Positions 26,145 through 34,974 of a stretch of 64,000 nucleotides of DNA are shown here, in pieces; the first letter of the stretch is position 1, and the number at the start of each line of letters is the position of its first letter. The notes under the pieces were generated by a model that saw only the letters and a list, made by a program, of their open reading frames with translations, was not told the DNA's origin and made no database searches. Source of the stretch: Phycisphaerales bacterium (GTDB taxonomy: Bacteria > Planctomycetota > Phycisphaerae > Phycisphaerales > JAGLTS01); NCBI GenBank assembly GCA_023135165.1, contig JAGLTS010000049.1:36322-100321 (forward strand), read 5' to 3'. Both the position numbers and the translations under genes were made by a program.

Positions 26145-28364
26145 TCACGAGCAGTCGCTGCCATACACGAGCAGCAGCGCAACCAGATCATCTGAGTCTA
26201 CGTCGCCGTCGCGGTCCAGATCTCCGTCGGTGTACATGGCGCCGCTGTTTGTCCCGTAGTTTGCTAGCAGGATTGCCAGGTCGGCCAGGCCGACCTGGCC
26301 GTCGCCGTCGAGGTCACCGGTGCATTGATCGTAGATCGTCAGTGTGTCGACCAGCCGGAAGGTCCCGCCTTCCAACGAGCGATAGACATGCAGCACGACT
26401 TCGCACTCGCCCACCAGCATCCGCTGGAACGTATCGTATTGCCCGGTCCCCCGCGCCTGAGCGGTGTCGATCTGCCACACGTCGTCCTGGAGGTATCGGG
26501 AGTACCGGTGCGTGTGCGCCGTGATATACGCCGTGGCGTTATAGGCGTCGAGCAACGCCCAGAATGCATCGCGATGCGCCGGGTATTGGTCGAGACTGTC
26601 GCCGATGTGTCGCGAGTCGCCCCAGTGCATGTCGGGCTGCGGGTAGGCCGGCTCGTGGCCGAGCACGAACACCCATTTCTTCGTATTGACGCCCAGATCG
26701 TCTTCGAGCCAGGCGTAGAGCTCCGGCACGATGTCGCCGTCGGTTCCGACATCACTGACGCCGTCGTAGTACTCGTTGAGCACGACAAAATGTGCGTTGC
26801 CGTATTCAAAAGAGTAGGTCGTCTCCACACCGCCGGACGGGCCACCGTTGACAATGTAAGGCAGGTTTGCGAACTCGTTGCGGATCCACGTCATGTCCGC
26901 CGGCGTTTCAGCCTCGTGATTGCCAACAACCGGGTACCAGTCGTAGTCGGCGCCAAATTCAGCGTCGATCGCCGCGTCAACGTTCTGCGGTGGATCGACG
27001 TCGCCCGGACAGACCATGAAGACTCCCGGCCCGCCAGTGGCTGTCACCGCGTCTAGAACCGCCGGGAATTGGCCCGGCCCTGTATAACTGCGCATGTCCG
27101 AGGTCGTGCTGAACATGAAACCGGTCAACACGTGGACCGGGAGCGCGGCTTCGTCCAGCCCGCCGCCATTGAGTGTCGTAATAGTCGCATCTCCCTCGTC
27201 GCCCACATCGATCGTAACGATCTGCTCATTGGACGCACCGGTGGCGAACGTGATCAAGAGTGCCCCGCCGGACGATCCGGCGGGTTCGGCCACCGCGGCG
27301 TTGTCGGTGAACAGAATCACCAAGACCGGACGCGTATCGTTGCTGCCGGGACTGATTGAGATCTGGACGGCGACATCAAGGCCCACGAGGCTGGACAGGG
27401 AAACCGGATCGAACGAGATCGCGCCTGCCGCGACGTTGACCGTTAGCACGGTGTCGTCGTGCCCGGCGTCGTTGCTCGTCGTGATTGTGGCGCCGCCTGA
27501 CTGCCCGATGTCGATGCTAACAGCCTGGTGGGTGGCGCCGCCGACTGGAAACGTGATCGCCAGCGCGCCGCCCGTCGCCCCGACGGGAACCGCGACGTTG
27601 GGATCGTCTGTTGTCAACGTAACCTGCACCGGGACCGCATCGTTACTGCCGGGCGGTATCGCCACGATGACGTCTATGTCGGCGCTGCCCGCGACAGTGT
27701 CGATGGTCTCAGGATGGATGCCGATTTCGTTAACGAGATGGAGGCGGGTGACCTGCAACTCTGGCCGCGCGGCCGCCGCCAGGTACTCGCTGCTGCGGAA
27801 TTCGACCCCATTGGTTCCGCCGGTGGGGCGAAAGATCCATCCCATGTTCGCCGTCGGGTCACTGGACCAGGCGCTCAAGCTGGAGGTGACGTCAAGCGTC
27901 TGCGTTCCATCGCCGCCGGCCGCCGTGCCGACCTCCGCGCCGTACTCGTCGGCCTGCACGCCGGCCTCACCGCCGAACGTGTTGTAGGTGGTGCTTTCTG
28001 TCCAGTTTACGAGCAGGTCGTTGACCGTGGCATTGTTGCCGGGGTTGGTTACCTCGTACGTGAGTGTTGCACCAAGGATGATCGAATCCGGCGGGATCTG
28101 GTCCGGACTACTGCCAAAGATGTCGTCGAACCGCAGCAGACCGAAGTTCTTTCCACCCGCGTCATCACCGTCCCACTCTACGACACCCGAGGCGCCGTAG
28201 CTCGTGCCGGGCGCGGCCTGTTTGAGAAACGTATCGACCGTGGCAAGATAGCCGTTCACGCCCTGTTGGAAGGAGACTGTGGCCGTGTCCGCACGCGTTG
28301 AGGTCGAAGTTCCGACCGTCACCAGCCACAAAACCGCCGCTCCAAGCGCCGCTGCTCGCGTCAT
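26145..28364 (-). CDS. Secreted metallophosphoesterase with DNRLRE-like domain, tandem beta repeats and dockerin-like tail
   Basis: A 739-residue protein. ATG 28364 is preferred over 28394 because GAGG lies six bases upstream and a signal peptide follows (MTRAAALGAAVLWLVTVG). Residues about 27-200 resemble a DNRLRE surface domain (TVDTFLKQAAPGTSYG, LLRFDDIFG, WSSDPTANMGWIFRP). Two ~75-residue tandem repeats follow, each starting PGSND and containing GGALxITF and GDATITT/GGATITT. Then a calcineurin-like phosphoesterase: VCPGDVDPP, PVVGNHEAE, FVLGHEPAYPQPD, ITAHTHRY. The usual first D-x-H motif is degenerate (TTSDMRSY). The end has two EF-hand-like repeats (DLDGDGQVGLADLAILLANYG and DLDRDGDVDSDDLVALLLVYG), the planctomycete dockerin-like module. 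The substrate is unknown. Confidence 0.85.
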   Translation of the reverse strand: MTRAAALGAAVLWLVTVGTSTSTRADTATVSFQQGVNGYLATVDTFLKQAAPGTSYGASGVVEWDGDDAGGKNFGLLRFDDIFGSSPDQIPPDSIILGATLTYEVTNPGNNATVNDLLVNWTESTTYNTFGGEAGVQADEYGAEVGTAAGGDGTQTLDVTSSLSAWSSDPTANMGWIFRPTGGTNGVEFRSSEYLAAAARPELQVTRLHLVNEIGIHPETIDTVAGSADIDVIVAIPPGSNDAVPVQVTLTTDDPNVAVPVGATGGALAITFPVGGATHQAVSIDIGQSGGATITTSNDAGHDDTVLTVNVAAGAISFDPVSLSSLVGLDVAVQISISPGSNDTRPVLVILFTDNAAVAEPAGSSGGALLITFATGASNEQIVTIDVGDEGDATITTLNGGGLDEAALPVHVLTGFMFSTTSDMRSYTGPGQFPAVLDAVTATGGPGVFMVCPGDVDPPQNVDAAIDAEFGADYDWYPVVGNHEAETPADMTWIRNEFANLPYIVNGGPSGGVETTYSFEYGNAHFVVLNEYYDGVSDVGTDGDIVPELYAWLEDDLGVNTKKWVFVLGHEPAYPQPDMHWGDSRHIGDSLDQYPAHRDAFWALLDAYNATAYITAHTHRYSRYLQDDVWQIDTAQARGTGQYDTFQRMLVGECEVVLHVYRSLEGGTFRLVDTLTIYDQCTGDLDGDGQVGLADLAILLANYGTNSGAMYTDGDLDRDGDVDSDDLVALLLVYGSDCS

Positions 28365-28654
28365 TTCGCACCTCATATGGTGAACGCAGTCCAAGACTGC
28401 CGGTTTAGTTATCGGTCTATCTATCTGCCCGCCCCTCAGACGAACACGTCGCTGAATCTTGATTGACCTACGACCCCAATCTCATGATACCACATCCAGG
28501 AAAAACCCGACCTCATGCGCGCCCATGTCCACGATCGGCGGCGTGCCGTGGCTGGATCATCGGTAAACCGCGGACCTCCGTAGATATCAAGCAGTAGCGG
28601 TTCGGCTGTGTCACCGTCGCTGCAGCCCGCGTCGTGTTTTCAGTGTTCGGTTCG

Positions 28655-29446
28655 CTATGCTGCGGCGTTGCCTGCGATGCCGTCGCGCGTCACGTAGAAA
28701 ATGCGATTCGTGATCGGGTAGGGTAGCTTGCGGTAGTCGCTGTCCACGCGGTGACGCAAGCGATCGACGAACTCATTGGGCTTGCACGTGAACGCGACGA
28801 GCACATCCCGGCAAGGTGTGGCGACAAGGAAGTCGCCGCCCAGCTCCGGGGCGAGCGTGCCATACAACGCGCCGAGCAACAGCCGAGCAGCGTCGTATCC
28901 ATCCTGACCGTCGAAGAGCGCAGCCCGTCCGCCTTCATCGGAACTGATCACGCGCAGCGACAGGTTCGGCGCATACCGCGCCAAGTTCGCGCGGGCCAGT
29001 TCGTCAAGGTCATCCGCATCAAGCCCCCATCGCAACATTTGCTCGGTGCTGATGCTCACCGTCATTTGCGGCAGGTCGATCACGAACGTAACCACGGTGT
29101 CGTTCACAAACGGGATGTAAGCGACCATTTCCTCATTCAGATGGTCGAAGATGCTCACCGGCTGGATGCGGGGCATGATCCGGTCGCGCGCCATGTCGAG
29201 CGGCAACGGCGCGGATGCGACCGCTTCACCGGTCATGATGTGGTCCAGGTACTGCTCGACGATCTCGACGCCGTGGTCCGGCGCTTGATTGACCATTCGA
29301 TAGACATTGGTGAGGTCCAGCCGTTTGCCGTTGAGCAACACCTCGCACGGGCCTGAAAGCTCCAGATGCATGTCGGGCAAGGTGCGCGCGATGATCGTCA
29401 CGACCTTCTCGGCAAACGCTTCAAGCTCACGCGGCATGTGTCCCAT
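28655..29446 (-). CDS. DUF1444 family protein
   Basis: A 263-residue cytoplasmic protein. ATG 29446 has GAGG six bases upstream, better than the outer 29464. The sequence follows the DUF1444 (YtpQ-like) plan: EVLLNGKRLDLTNVYRMVNQAP, a mid-region IMPRIQPVSIFDHLNEEMVAYIPFVNDTVVTFVID, and a C-terminal LVATPCRDVLVAFTCKPNEFVDRLRHRV with YPITNRIFYVTRDG. The function of the family is not established. It is divergent from kdsA, 170 bp away. Confidence 0.8.
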   Translation of the reverse strand: MGHMPRELEAFAEKVVTIIARTLPDMHLELSGPCEVLLNGKRLDLTNVYRMVNQAPDHGVEIVEQYLDHIMTGEAVASAPLPLDMARDRIMPRIQPVSIFDHLNEEMVAYIPFVNDTVVTFVIDLPQMTVSISTEQMLRWGLDADDLDELARANLARYAPNLSLRVISSDEGGRAALFDGQDGYDAARLLLGALYGTLAPELGGDFLVATPCRDVLVAFTCKPNEFVDRLRHRVDSDYRKLPYPITNRIFYVTRDGIAGNAAA

Positions 29447-29616
29447 ACGGCACCTCGCAGCCACGGGCGGGCAAACGCGTCGGGCGCCGCACGCCGGGCC
29501 ATCTCGTCATCGGGCGGGACAACGCCCTGTGCATAGTCCTTTCCGCACGGCCGACCCGAGGTGATGCACAAATGCGCAGTTGTCCCGGATGTAGCAGTTG
29601 CGGTACGCTTCTGGGC

Positions 29617-30459
29617 ATGACCGACACATGCCTTATCGGGCCGCACCGGATCGACCGCCCATCTGATCCGCTCATCGTCATCGCCGGGCCTTGCGTCCTC
29701 GAGTCGTATGACGTTGCGCTGCGGATCGGGTTGCACGTTCGTGACGTGTGCGCGGACCTTGGTTTGCGCTACATCTTCAAAGCGTCCTACGACAAAGCGA
29801 ATCGTTCATCGGTTGACTCGCCGCGCGGGCCCGGCCTGACCGACGGACTCGACATGCTCGCGCAGCTTGGGCGCGAACTGGATGTTCCCGTCACCACCGA
29901 TATTCACGACCCGAGCCAGGCAGGGCCGGTCGCCGAAGTCGTCGATCTGCTGCAGATCCCCGCATTTCTTTGCAGGCAGACCGATCTACTGGTCGCGGCA
30001 GCGCAGGCGGCACACGAACACGACCGTGCGGTCAGCGTGAAGAAAGGCCAGTTCGTCTCGCCGCGCGAAATGGCGGGCCCGATCCGCAAGCTGCGCGAGG
30101 CGGGCTGCGAGAACATCCTGCTCATCGAGCGAGGCACATTCTTCGGCTACCACCGACTCGTCAACGATTTCATCGGGCTGGGCGACCTGCTGGAACTTGG
30201 CCCGCCCGTCTGTTTCGATGTCACGCACTCGACACAACTGCCCGGCGCTTCAGAGACAAGCGGCGGCCGACCCGAGCGCGCTCCGCTCCTCGCACGCAGC
30301 GCCGTCGCTGCGGGTGTGCATGCCGTGTTCATCGAGTGTCACCCCGAGCCGGCCGCTGCGCTGAGCGACGCATCGAACATGCTGCGCCTGGATGCGATGC
30401 GCGACTTGCTCACCCGGCTCAAGGCCATCCACACCGCAACGCATGGTCCATCACAGTAG
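29617..30459 (+). CDS. kdsA: 3-deoxy-8-phosphooctulonate (KDO-8-P) synthase
   Basis: A 280-residue enzyme joining phosphoenolpyruvate and arabinose-5-phosphate to give KDO-8-P for lipopolysaccharide. Motifs: IAGPCVLES (Cys26), FKASYDKANRSS, PVTTDIHDPSQAG, QIPAFLCRQTDLL, VSVKKGQFVSPREM, ERGTFFGYHRLVNDF, CFDVTHSTQLPG, FIECHPEPAAALSDASNML. Cys in IAGPC is the position that in KdsA families separates metal-dependent (Cys) from metal-independent (Asn) enzymes, so this one should need a divalent metal. ATG 29617 is used; upstream codons (from 29572) do not belong to the family. It implies a Gram-negative type outer membrane. Confidence 0.95.
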   Translation: MTDTCLIGPHRIDRPSDPLIVIAGPCVLESYDVALRIGLHVRDVCADLGLRYIFKASYDKANRSSVDSPRGPGLTDGLDMLAQLGRELDVPVTTDIHDPSQAGPVAEVVDLLQIPAFLCRQTDLLVAAAQAAHEHDRAVSVKKGQFVSPREMAGPIRKLREAGCENILLIERGTFFGYHRLVNDFIGLGDLLELGPPVCFDVTHSTQLPGASETSGGRPERAPLLARSAVAAGVHAVFIECHPEPAAALSDASNMLRLDAMRDLLTRLKAIHTATHGPSQ

Positions 30460-30480
30460 GCGACGGCGTTGCGCGCCGAG

Positions 30481-31704
30481 TCACTCAGGTGCGCTGCGGC
30501 ACGCCATCTGCTCGTGGTAAGGGCGGGATGCGCGAGTGCGCCAATGTCGCTGCAAGAGGCGCACCGCCTGATCCGGTTCAAGAGGCTTGAGCTCATCAGC
30601 GTCGGCCCACAGGTGCAGCCGAGTGATCGTCTCGATCGCATCGGGCGCATCGAACTGCACATCCGCGTCGAACCGCTCACGCAGGTAATTGTTGACCACG
30701 CGCGCCAGATCAGCCTCGCCGTGAATCGCATCCGATTCCGTTCGACAAAACGCATAGCCGAGCACCGCTTCTTTGAGTTCTTCCTGCGCGATCATCGAGA
30801 TGAGCGTGTGAATGACCCCCGCGTTGTTGTCGAGGTTCTGGTAGTACAGGTGTTGCGTGCGCTGCGAATCGCGCATACGGCGTGTGGATCGGTAGCCGAG
30901 GATCGCGCGGAGGCAGATCAGGCCGAAGCCCGCGAGCAGGATCCACATAAGCCGACTGGCGACGACAACGGTCGTGAACAGTTTGAGAAGCTTGGCGACG
31001 AGCGAACCCGCAGCGCCCGCGCCGCCGCCGAACGCTTTGAAGCGATCGAACCAGCTCATCCGCACTTCCGCGTGGGGCAGAAGCGCTTCGAGGTCGGCGA
31101 TGGGGATGTCCTTGAAGAGCTTGAGCGAGATGTTCGGATCGTCGTGGAGCCGAGCCATGACGACGAGTCTGCGGTAGACGACAAGCTCGCGCTCCACGCC
31201 GCGGATCGGATGGCGCCATGTGCGGAATCGCCGCTGCATCGTGCTGCGCCCTCGAACCCACAGCGACATCTCCTCGATCAGCTCCGGCCGAAGACGCACG
31301 CGCAAGCCCTGCGTGTTGGCAGCATGAATCGCCTCTTCGATCTCCACATCGTCGAGCTGCTCGAAGTTCGCCTTCTCGAAGACGTACTCGATCCACGTGT
31401 GCATCTGCTCAGCCGACTTGTCCGTCGCGCCGTCTTGAGAAAGCGGTATCGTGTCGCGATCAGGATTGAACGCAGCGTAGCAGTCTGTGATCGCCCTGCT
31501 GAACGCGAGCGCTTCTTGATCGATGACATCCTGCAAAGCCAGGGCGACTTCGCGCAGGCGTTCGTGGTCGTCACCGAATCGGTCATCCTCCGCCACGGCG
31601 CTGACAAGGTCGCACGCCCGGATCGGAATGAACCGATCATCGGGCATATGGCAGACGACCCCGGCCGTCGGATCACGCAACAGATTGCCCGCTGGTTTAT
31701 CCAT
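30481..31704 (-). CDS. DUF3754 (TMEM143-type) membrane protein
   Basis: A 407-residue protein. The frame extends to 31887, but ATG 31704 (MDKPAGNLLRDP) begins the conserved part; the upstream codons are Arg-rich and overlap a hairpin. Conserved blocks: RFIPIRACDLV, EFEQLDDVEIEEAI-like region at NFEQLDDVEIEEAIHAAN, LFKDIPIADLEALLPHAEVRMSWFDRFK, then a Gly/Ala-rich stretch and one or two membrane segments (LFTTVVVASRLMWILLAGFGLICL), ending DAIHGEADLARVVNNYLRERF. This matches DUF3754, of unknown function. It is convergent with kdsA (21-bp gap). Confidence 0.8.
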   Translation of the reverse strand: MDKPAGNLLRDPTAGVVCHMPDDRFIPIRACDLVSAVAEDDRFGDDHERLREVALALQDVIDQEALAFSRAITDCYAAFNPDRDTIPLSQDGATDKSAEQMHTWIEYVFEKANFEQLDDVEIEEAIHAANTQGLRVRLRPELIEEMSLWVRGRSTMQRRFRTWRHPIRGVERELVVYRRLVVMARLHDDPNISLKLFKDIPIADLEALLPHAEVRMSWFDRFKAFGGGAGAAGSLVAKLLKLFTTVVVASRLMWILLAGFGLICLRAILGYRSTRRMRDSQRTQHLYYQNLDNNAGVIHTLISMIAQEELKEAVLGYAFCRTESDAIHGEADLARVVNNYLRERFDADVQFDAPDAIETITRLHLWADADELKPLEPDQAVRLLQRHWRTRASRPYHEQMACRSAPE

Positions 31705-31752
31705 CGCCCAACATCGTACCGCGCGCGGTCGGTGCCGGCCCACCACCACCGA

Positions 31753-31785
31753 CACATCACAGCCCCGCCTGGCAAGGCGGGGTTC
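31753..31785 (+). repeat. REP-like hairpin element, copy 1
   Basis: CACATCACAG precedes a perfect 7-bp stem (CCCCGCC / GGCGGGG) around the loop TGGCAA, followed by GGTTC. The same layout recurs at 36026-36058 and, inverted, at 35899-35929. It lies in the 127-bp divergent gap between the DUF3754 gene and the GDD-repeat gene. The stem uses compensating bases between copies. Confidence 0.8.
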
Positions 31786-31831
31786 CCGGCCACGCTTGTC
31801 CCGCACGCGCCGGTACGGTAGATAGACCCGT

Positions 31832-34060
31832 ATGAAACGCATCACCATCACAATCGGATTGACGATTGCCGCGCTGTTGTGTCCCACAGCGACGGCGGAA
31901 CAGGGCGACGCATTGGATGAAGCGCTGGCGACGGTCGGCCTTCAGCGAGCGGACCTCGGCTGGCGGCCGAAGGGCTACTGGGCGCGCTTCCCAGCACAGA
32001 TCCCCTACAAGCTGCGCCTCTTCGACGACCTGTTCGCCGAGCCGTTGGCGACGATCCCGTTCACACGGACGATGGGCCGGTCCGCGCGCATGCTGCTCGA
32101 CCCGGAGACACTCGACGACGAGGGCCGCGAGTCGGCGGGCATGCTCTTCCGCGCTGTCCATGCGCTGGGCATCGAGCCGAAGTACGGCGGCAACCGGTCG
32201 TACTCAGCTAATCTCACAGCCGAGCCGACGCCGCTGGTCGAAGCGATCTTGCGGATGTACGACGCTGCCGACCGAGCGACGACGTTCGTCACGTTCGGCG
32301 ATGAGTCACCCTACCCCAAGACCAAGCAGAAGCTCGCCGAGGCTGTCGCGGTCATCCCTGCGGATGCGCAACCGATCCTGGGTGAACTGATCGTGAATCT
32401 GCTCGATGCGGATCGATGGGCGCATCTCGCACTGCGCAACGTGCCGCTTGCGGACAGGGTGGTCATCGCGCAGCGCCTGGACATCGGTGTGGAGCAAGTT
32501 GATGCGCTCGAGTACTGCCCACAGTTCGACGACGCTGCTCGCGTCTTCGACGAGGCGAGCATGTGGTACGCGGGGCTCAAGTGCGTGCAGGCGCTCGATG
32601 ACGCAAGGAAGCAGCTTGCCGAGTTGGATGATCCGCCGGACTTTGCATTCTCCTGGCGAGCGCCGCAGGGGTGGGTCCGCATCACGGGCAGCGGCGCGGA
32701 CATCGTGGATGGAGACGATGCGTGGCTGATTGTCGATCTCGGCGGCGATGACACCTACACAGGCGGCGTCGCGGCGAGCACGGCGCTTCGACCGATGGGC
32801 ATCCTGCTCGACATGGCGGGGCACGATGTATACCTCGGCGGGCGCACTACCCAAGGTGCGGGTATGTGCGGTATCGGCATCCTGCTCGACGTGGCGGGCG
32901 ATGACACATACTCAGCGGAAACGCACGCACAAGGCGTCGGCCAGTTCGGGCTCGGCGTATGCATCGACCTTGCAGGCAACGATGACTACTTCGCGCGCTA
33001 CTCCAGCCAGGGCTGCGGGTACTTCGGCGTGGGGCTGCTCATGGACATCGCGGGTGATGATGACTACACACTGCATGCGGATGGCCAGGGCTTGGGCGGG
33101 GTCGCGGGCGTCGGCGTGCTCGTCGATCGCATGGGTAACGACTGGTACGAAGCGGTGCGCGATGCGGCTGTGACCGGTCGGCCGTCGTATCACTCCGGCG
33201 AGAAGGTCAGTGTGTCGAACGCGCAAGGCTGCGCGATGGGCCGGCGCGGCGACGGAGCGGATGGCCACTGCTGGGCGGGCGGCTTGGGCGCGCTGATCGA
33301 CGTCGAGGGCAGCGACCAGTACATCGCCGGCAACTGGTCACAAGGATGCGGCTACTGGTTCGGCATGGGCGCGCTCTACGACGGCTCAGGCGACGATGCG
33401 TACCACGGCGTCGTCTGGTCGCAAGCCAGCGGCGCGCACTTCTGCATCGGCGTGCTGCTCGACGAGGGAGGCGATGACCTGCACGTCGCTGAGGAGAACG
33501 CAACCAACAGCCTCGCCTTCGGCCACGACTTCACCATCGCCATCCTCGCCAACCTCGGCGGAGACGACCGCTATATCATCGAGAACAACGGCTTGGGCCA
33601 GTCCATCAACCGCAGCGTCGCCATGCTCATCGACATCGGCGGCAACGATGAATACCTCGGCCAGGCTGCGAATCGGCCGGGGCTGGCGCGCTACGACGAG
33701 TCGCGCCTGCTCAAACGCGATGGCGTGAGCACGTACTTCGCGGATACCACATCCGTCGGTCTGTTCCTCGACGTCGGTGGCGATGATAGTTACGGCATCG
33801 CGCAACCCGATGCGAAACGCCATCTGCTTCTGCCGTTGGATGACGAGCCAACATCGGACGATCCGGATGATTCAGCGGCGCAAGGTATGCTCGGTTGCAA
33901 GGACAACAGCATCTGGCTCGATCCTCCCGACTCACCCAATAACGCGGTGCGGAACTTCAGTGTCGGTGTGGACCGCGCGGATGGAGCCGTCAGCTTCCTG
34001 CCGATTCCGGAGAAGCCCGTGAGCAGTTCGCAACCCGTGGACAGCCAGGAGCGCCGATGA
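31832..34060 (+). CDS. Secreted GDD-repeat protein (probable beta-helix)
   Basis: A 742-residue protein with a signal peptide (MKRITITIGLTIAALLCPTATA). Residues about 20-270 form an alpha-helical domain with no clear family. From about 295 to 640 it is built of ~32-40-residue repeats of the form G-I-L-L-D-x-x-G-D-D-x-Y followed by Q-G-x-G, for example VDLGGDDTYTGG, LLDMAGHDVYLGG, LLDVAGDDTYSAE, CIDLAGNDDYFAR, LLMDIAGDDDYTLH, LIDVEGSDQYIAG, LIDIGGNDEYLG. Regular short turns with Asp-Asp suggest a right-handed beta-helix that may bind calcium. The protein is exported. Its stop overlaps the next start as ATGA, so it is coupled with the Ntn-hydrolase gene. Function unknown. Confidence 0.82.
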   Translation: MKRITITIGLTIAALLCPTATAEQGDALDEALATVGLQRADLGWRPKGYWARFPAQIPYKLRLFDDLFAEPLATIPFTRTMGRSARMLLDPETLDDEGRESAGMLFRAVHALGIEPKYGGNRSYSANLTAEPTPLVEAILRMYDAADRATTFVTFGDESPYPKTKQKLAEAVAVIPADAQPILGELIVNLLDADRWAHLALRNVPLADRVVIAQRLDIGVEQVDALEYCPQFDDAARVFDEASMWYAGLKCVQALDDARKQLAELDDPPDFAFSWRAPQGWVRITGSGADIVDGDDAWLIVDLGGDDTYTGGVAASTALRPMGILLDMAGHDVYLGGRTTQGAGMCGIGILLDVAGDDTYSAETHAQGVGQFGLGVCIDLAGNDDYFARYSSQGCGYFGVGLLMDIAGDDDYTLHADGQGLGGVAGVGVLVDRMGNDWYEAVRDAAVTGRPSYHSGEKVSVSNAQGCAMGRRGDGADGHCWAGGLGALIDVEGSDQYIAGNWSQGCGYWFGMGALYDGSGDDAYHGVVWSQASGAHFCIGVLLDEGGDDLHVAEENATNSLAFGHDFTIAILANLGGDDRYIIENNGLGQSINRSVAMLIDIGGNDEYLGQAANRPGLARYDESRLLKRDGVSTYFADTTSVGLFLDVGGDDSYGIAQPDAKRHLLLPLDDEPTSDDPDDSAAQGMLGCKDNSIWLDPPDSPNNAVRNFSVGVDRADGAVSFLPIPEKPVSSSQPVDSQERR

Positions 34061-34974
34061 CACGTCCCTTGCTCCTCTCAACTTGGTCGTTCGGTCAGCG
34101 CGGTAACGACACAGCTTGGCCCGCGCTGCGCGACGGCGGGCCGAGCCTCGATGCGGTCGAGTCGGCTTGTTGTGTCGTCGAAGAAGACCCCGAGGTTGAT
34201 TCGGTCGGCTTCGGCGGTCGGCCTGACGCATCCGGGGACATGACGCTCGACGGCGCGATTATGCTGTCGCCGGCGCGATCCGGCGCTGTGTGTGCTGTGC
34301 GGGAGTTTCTGCATCCCGTGTCGATTGCTCGGCAGGTGATGGAGAGGACACCGCATTTCATGCTTGCAGGTCTCGGCGCGGAGCGGTTCGCGCGGTCCGA
34401 AGGGTTTGAGAAGGCGCAACTGCTCAGCGATACCGCCCGCGATGCGTACGAGCGGTGGAAGGAAGACCCGCGCACCATCGACCAGTCGCGCGACAGCGGC
34501 CTTGCCTCGAACCGAGACGATGAGCGCCGCTGGAAGCATCACGACACGATCAGCGTGCTCGCCATCGACGCACGTGGCGTGTTGGCTGGCGCATGCTCGA
34601 CGGCGGGTATGCCTTACAAACTGCCCGGGCGCGTTGGTGATTCACCCATCATCGGGCACGGCGTGTACGTTGACCCTGCCGTCGGCGGCGCGGTTGCGAC
34701 GGGAAACGGCGAACTCATCATGGGCGTCTGTGCATCGTTTCTTGCAGTCGAGCGCATGCGGCTCGGCGATGCGCCGACCGATGCGCTTCGCGCGTGCCTT
34801 GTTCGTGTTGCTGACGGTTTCGATGTAAAGCTGACCGAACAGGTCGCGATGATCGCGGTGACGCCGGACGGGTCGTGGGCATCCGCCGCGCTTCGACCGG
34901 GCTACCGCACCGCCGTCGTCGATGCGCAAGGCAGCAGGATCGTCGAGCCGGACCTGATCCTCATGGATCACTGA
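34057..34974 (+). CDS. Isoaspartyl peptidase/asparaginase-2 family (N4-glycosylasparaginase-like) Ntn-hydrolase
   Basis: A 305-residue protein of the asparaginase-2 family. It matures by self-cleavage before a Thr. The cleavage site is HDTISVLAIDARG with Thr164 as predicted nucleophile. GRVGDSPIIGHGVYVDPAVGGAVATGNGELIMG provides the substrate-binding block, and the N-terminal part has LDAVESACCVVEEDP and VGFGGRPDASGDMTLDG. Members remove GlcNAc-Asn links or isoaspartyl residues. No signal peptide is visible, although glycosylasparaginases are often exported. It overlaps the upstream gene by four bases and runs 14 bp into the convergent lipoprotein gene. Confidence 0.85.
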   Translation: MTRPLLLSTWSFGQRGNDTAWPALRDGGPSLDAVESACCVVEEDPEVDSVGFGGRPDASGDMTLDGAIMLSPARSGAVCAVREFLHPVSIARQVMERTPHFMLAGLGAERFARSEGFEKAQLLSDTARDAYERWKEDPRTIDQSRDSGLASNRDDERRWKHHDTISVLAIDARGVLAGACSTAGMPYKLPGRVGDSPIIGHGVYVDPAVGGAVATGNGELIMGVCASFLAVERMRLGDAPTDALRACLVRVADGFDVKLTEQVAMIAVTPDGSWASAALRPGYRTAVVDAQGSRIVEPDLILMDH

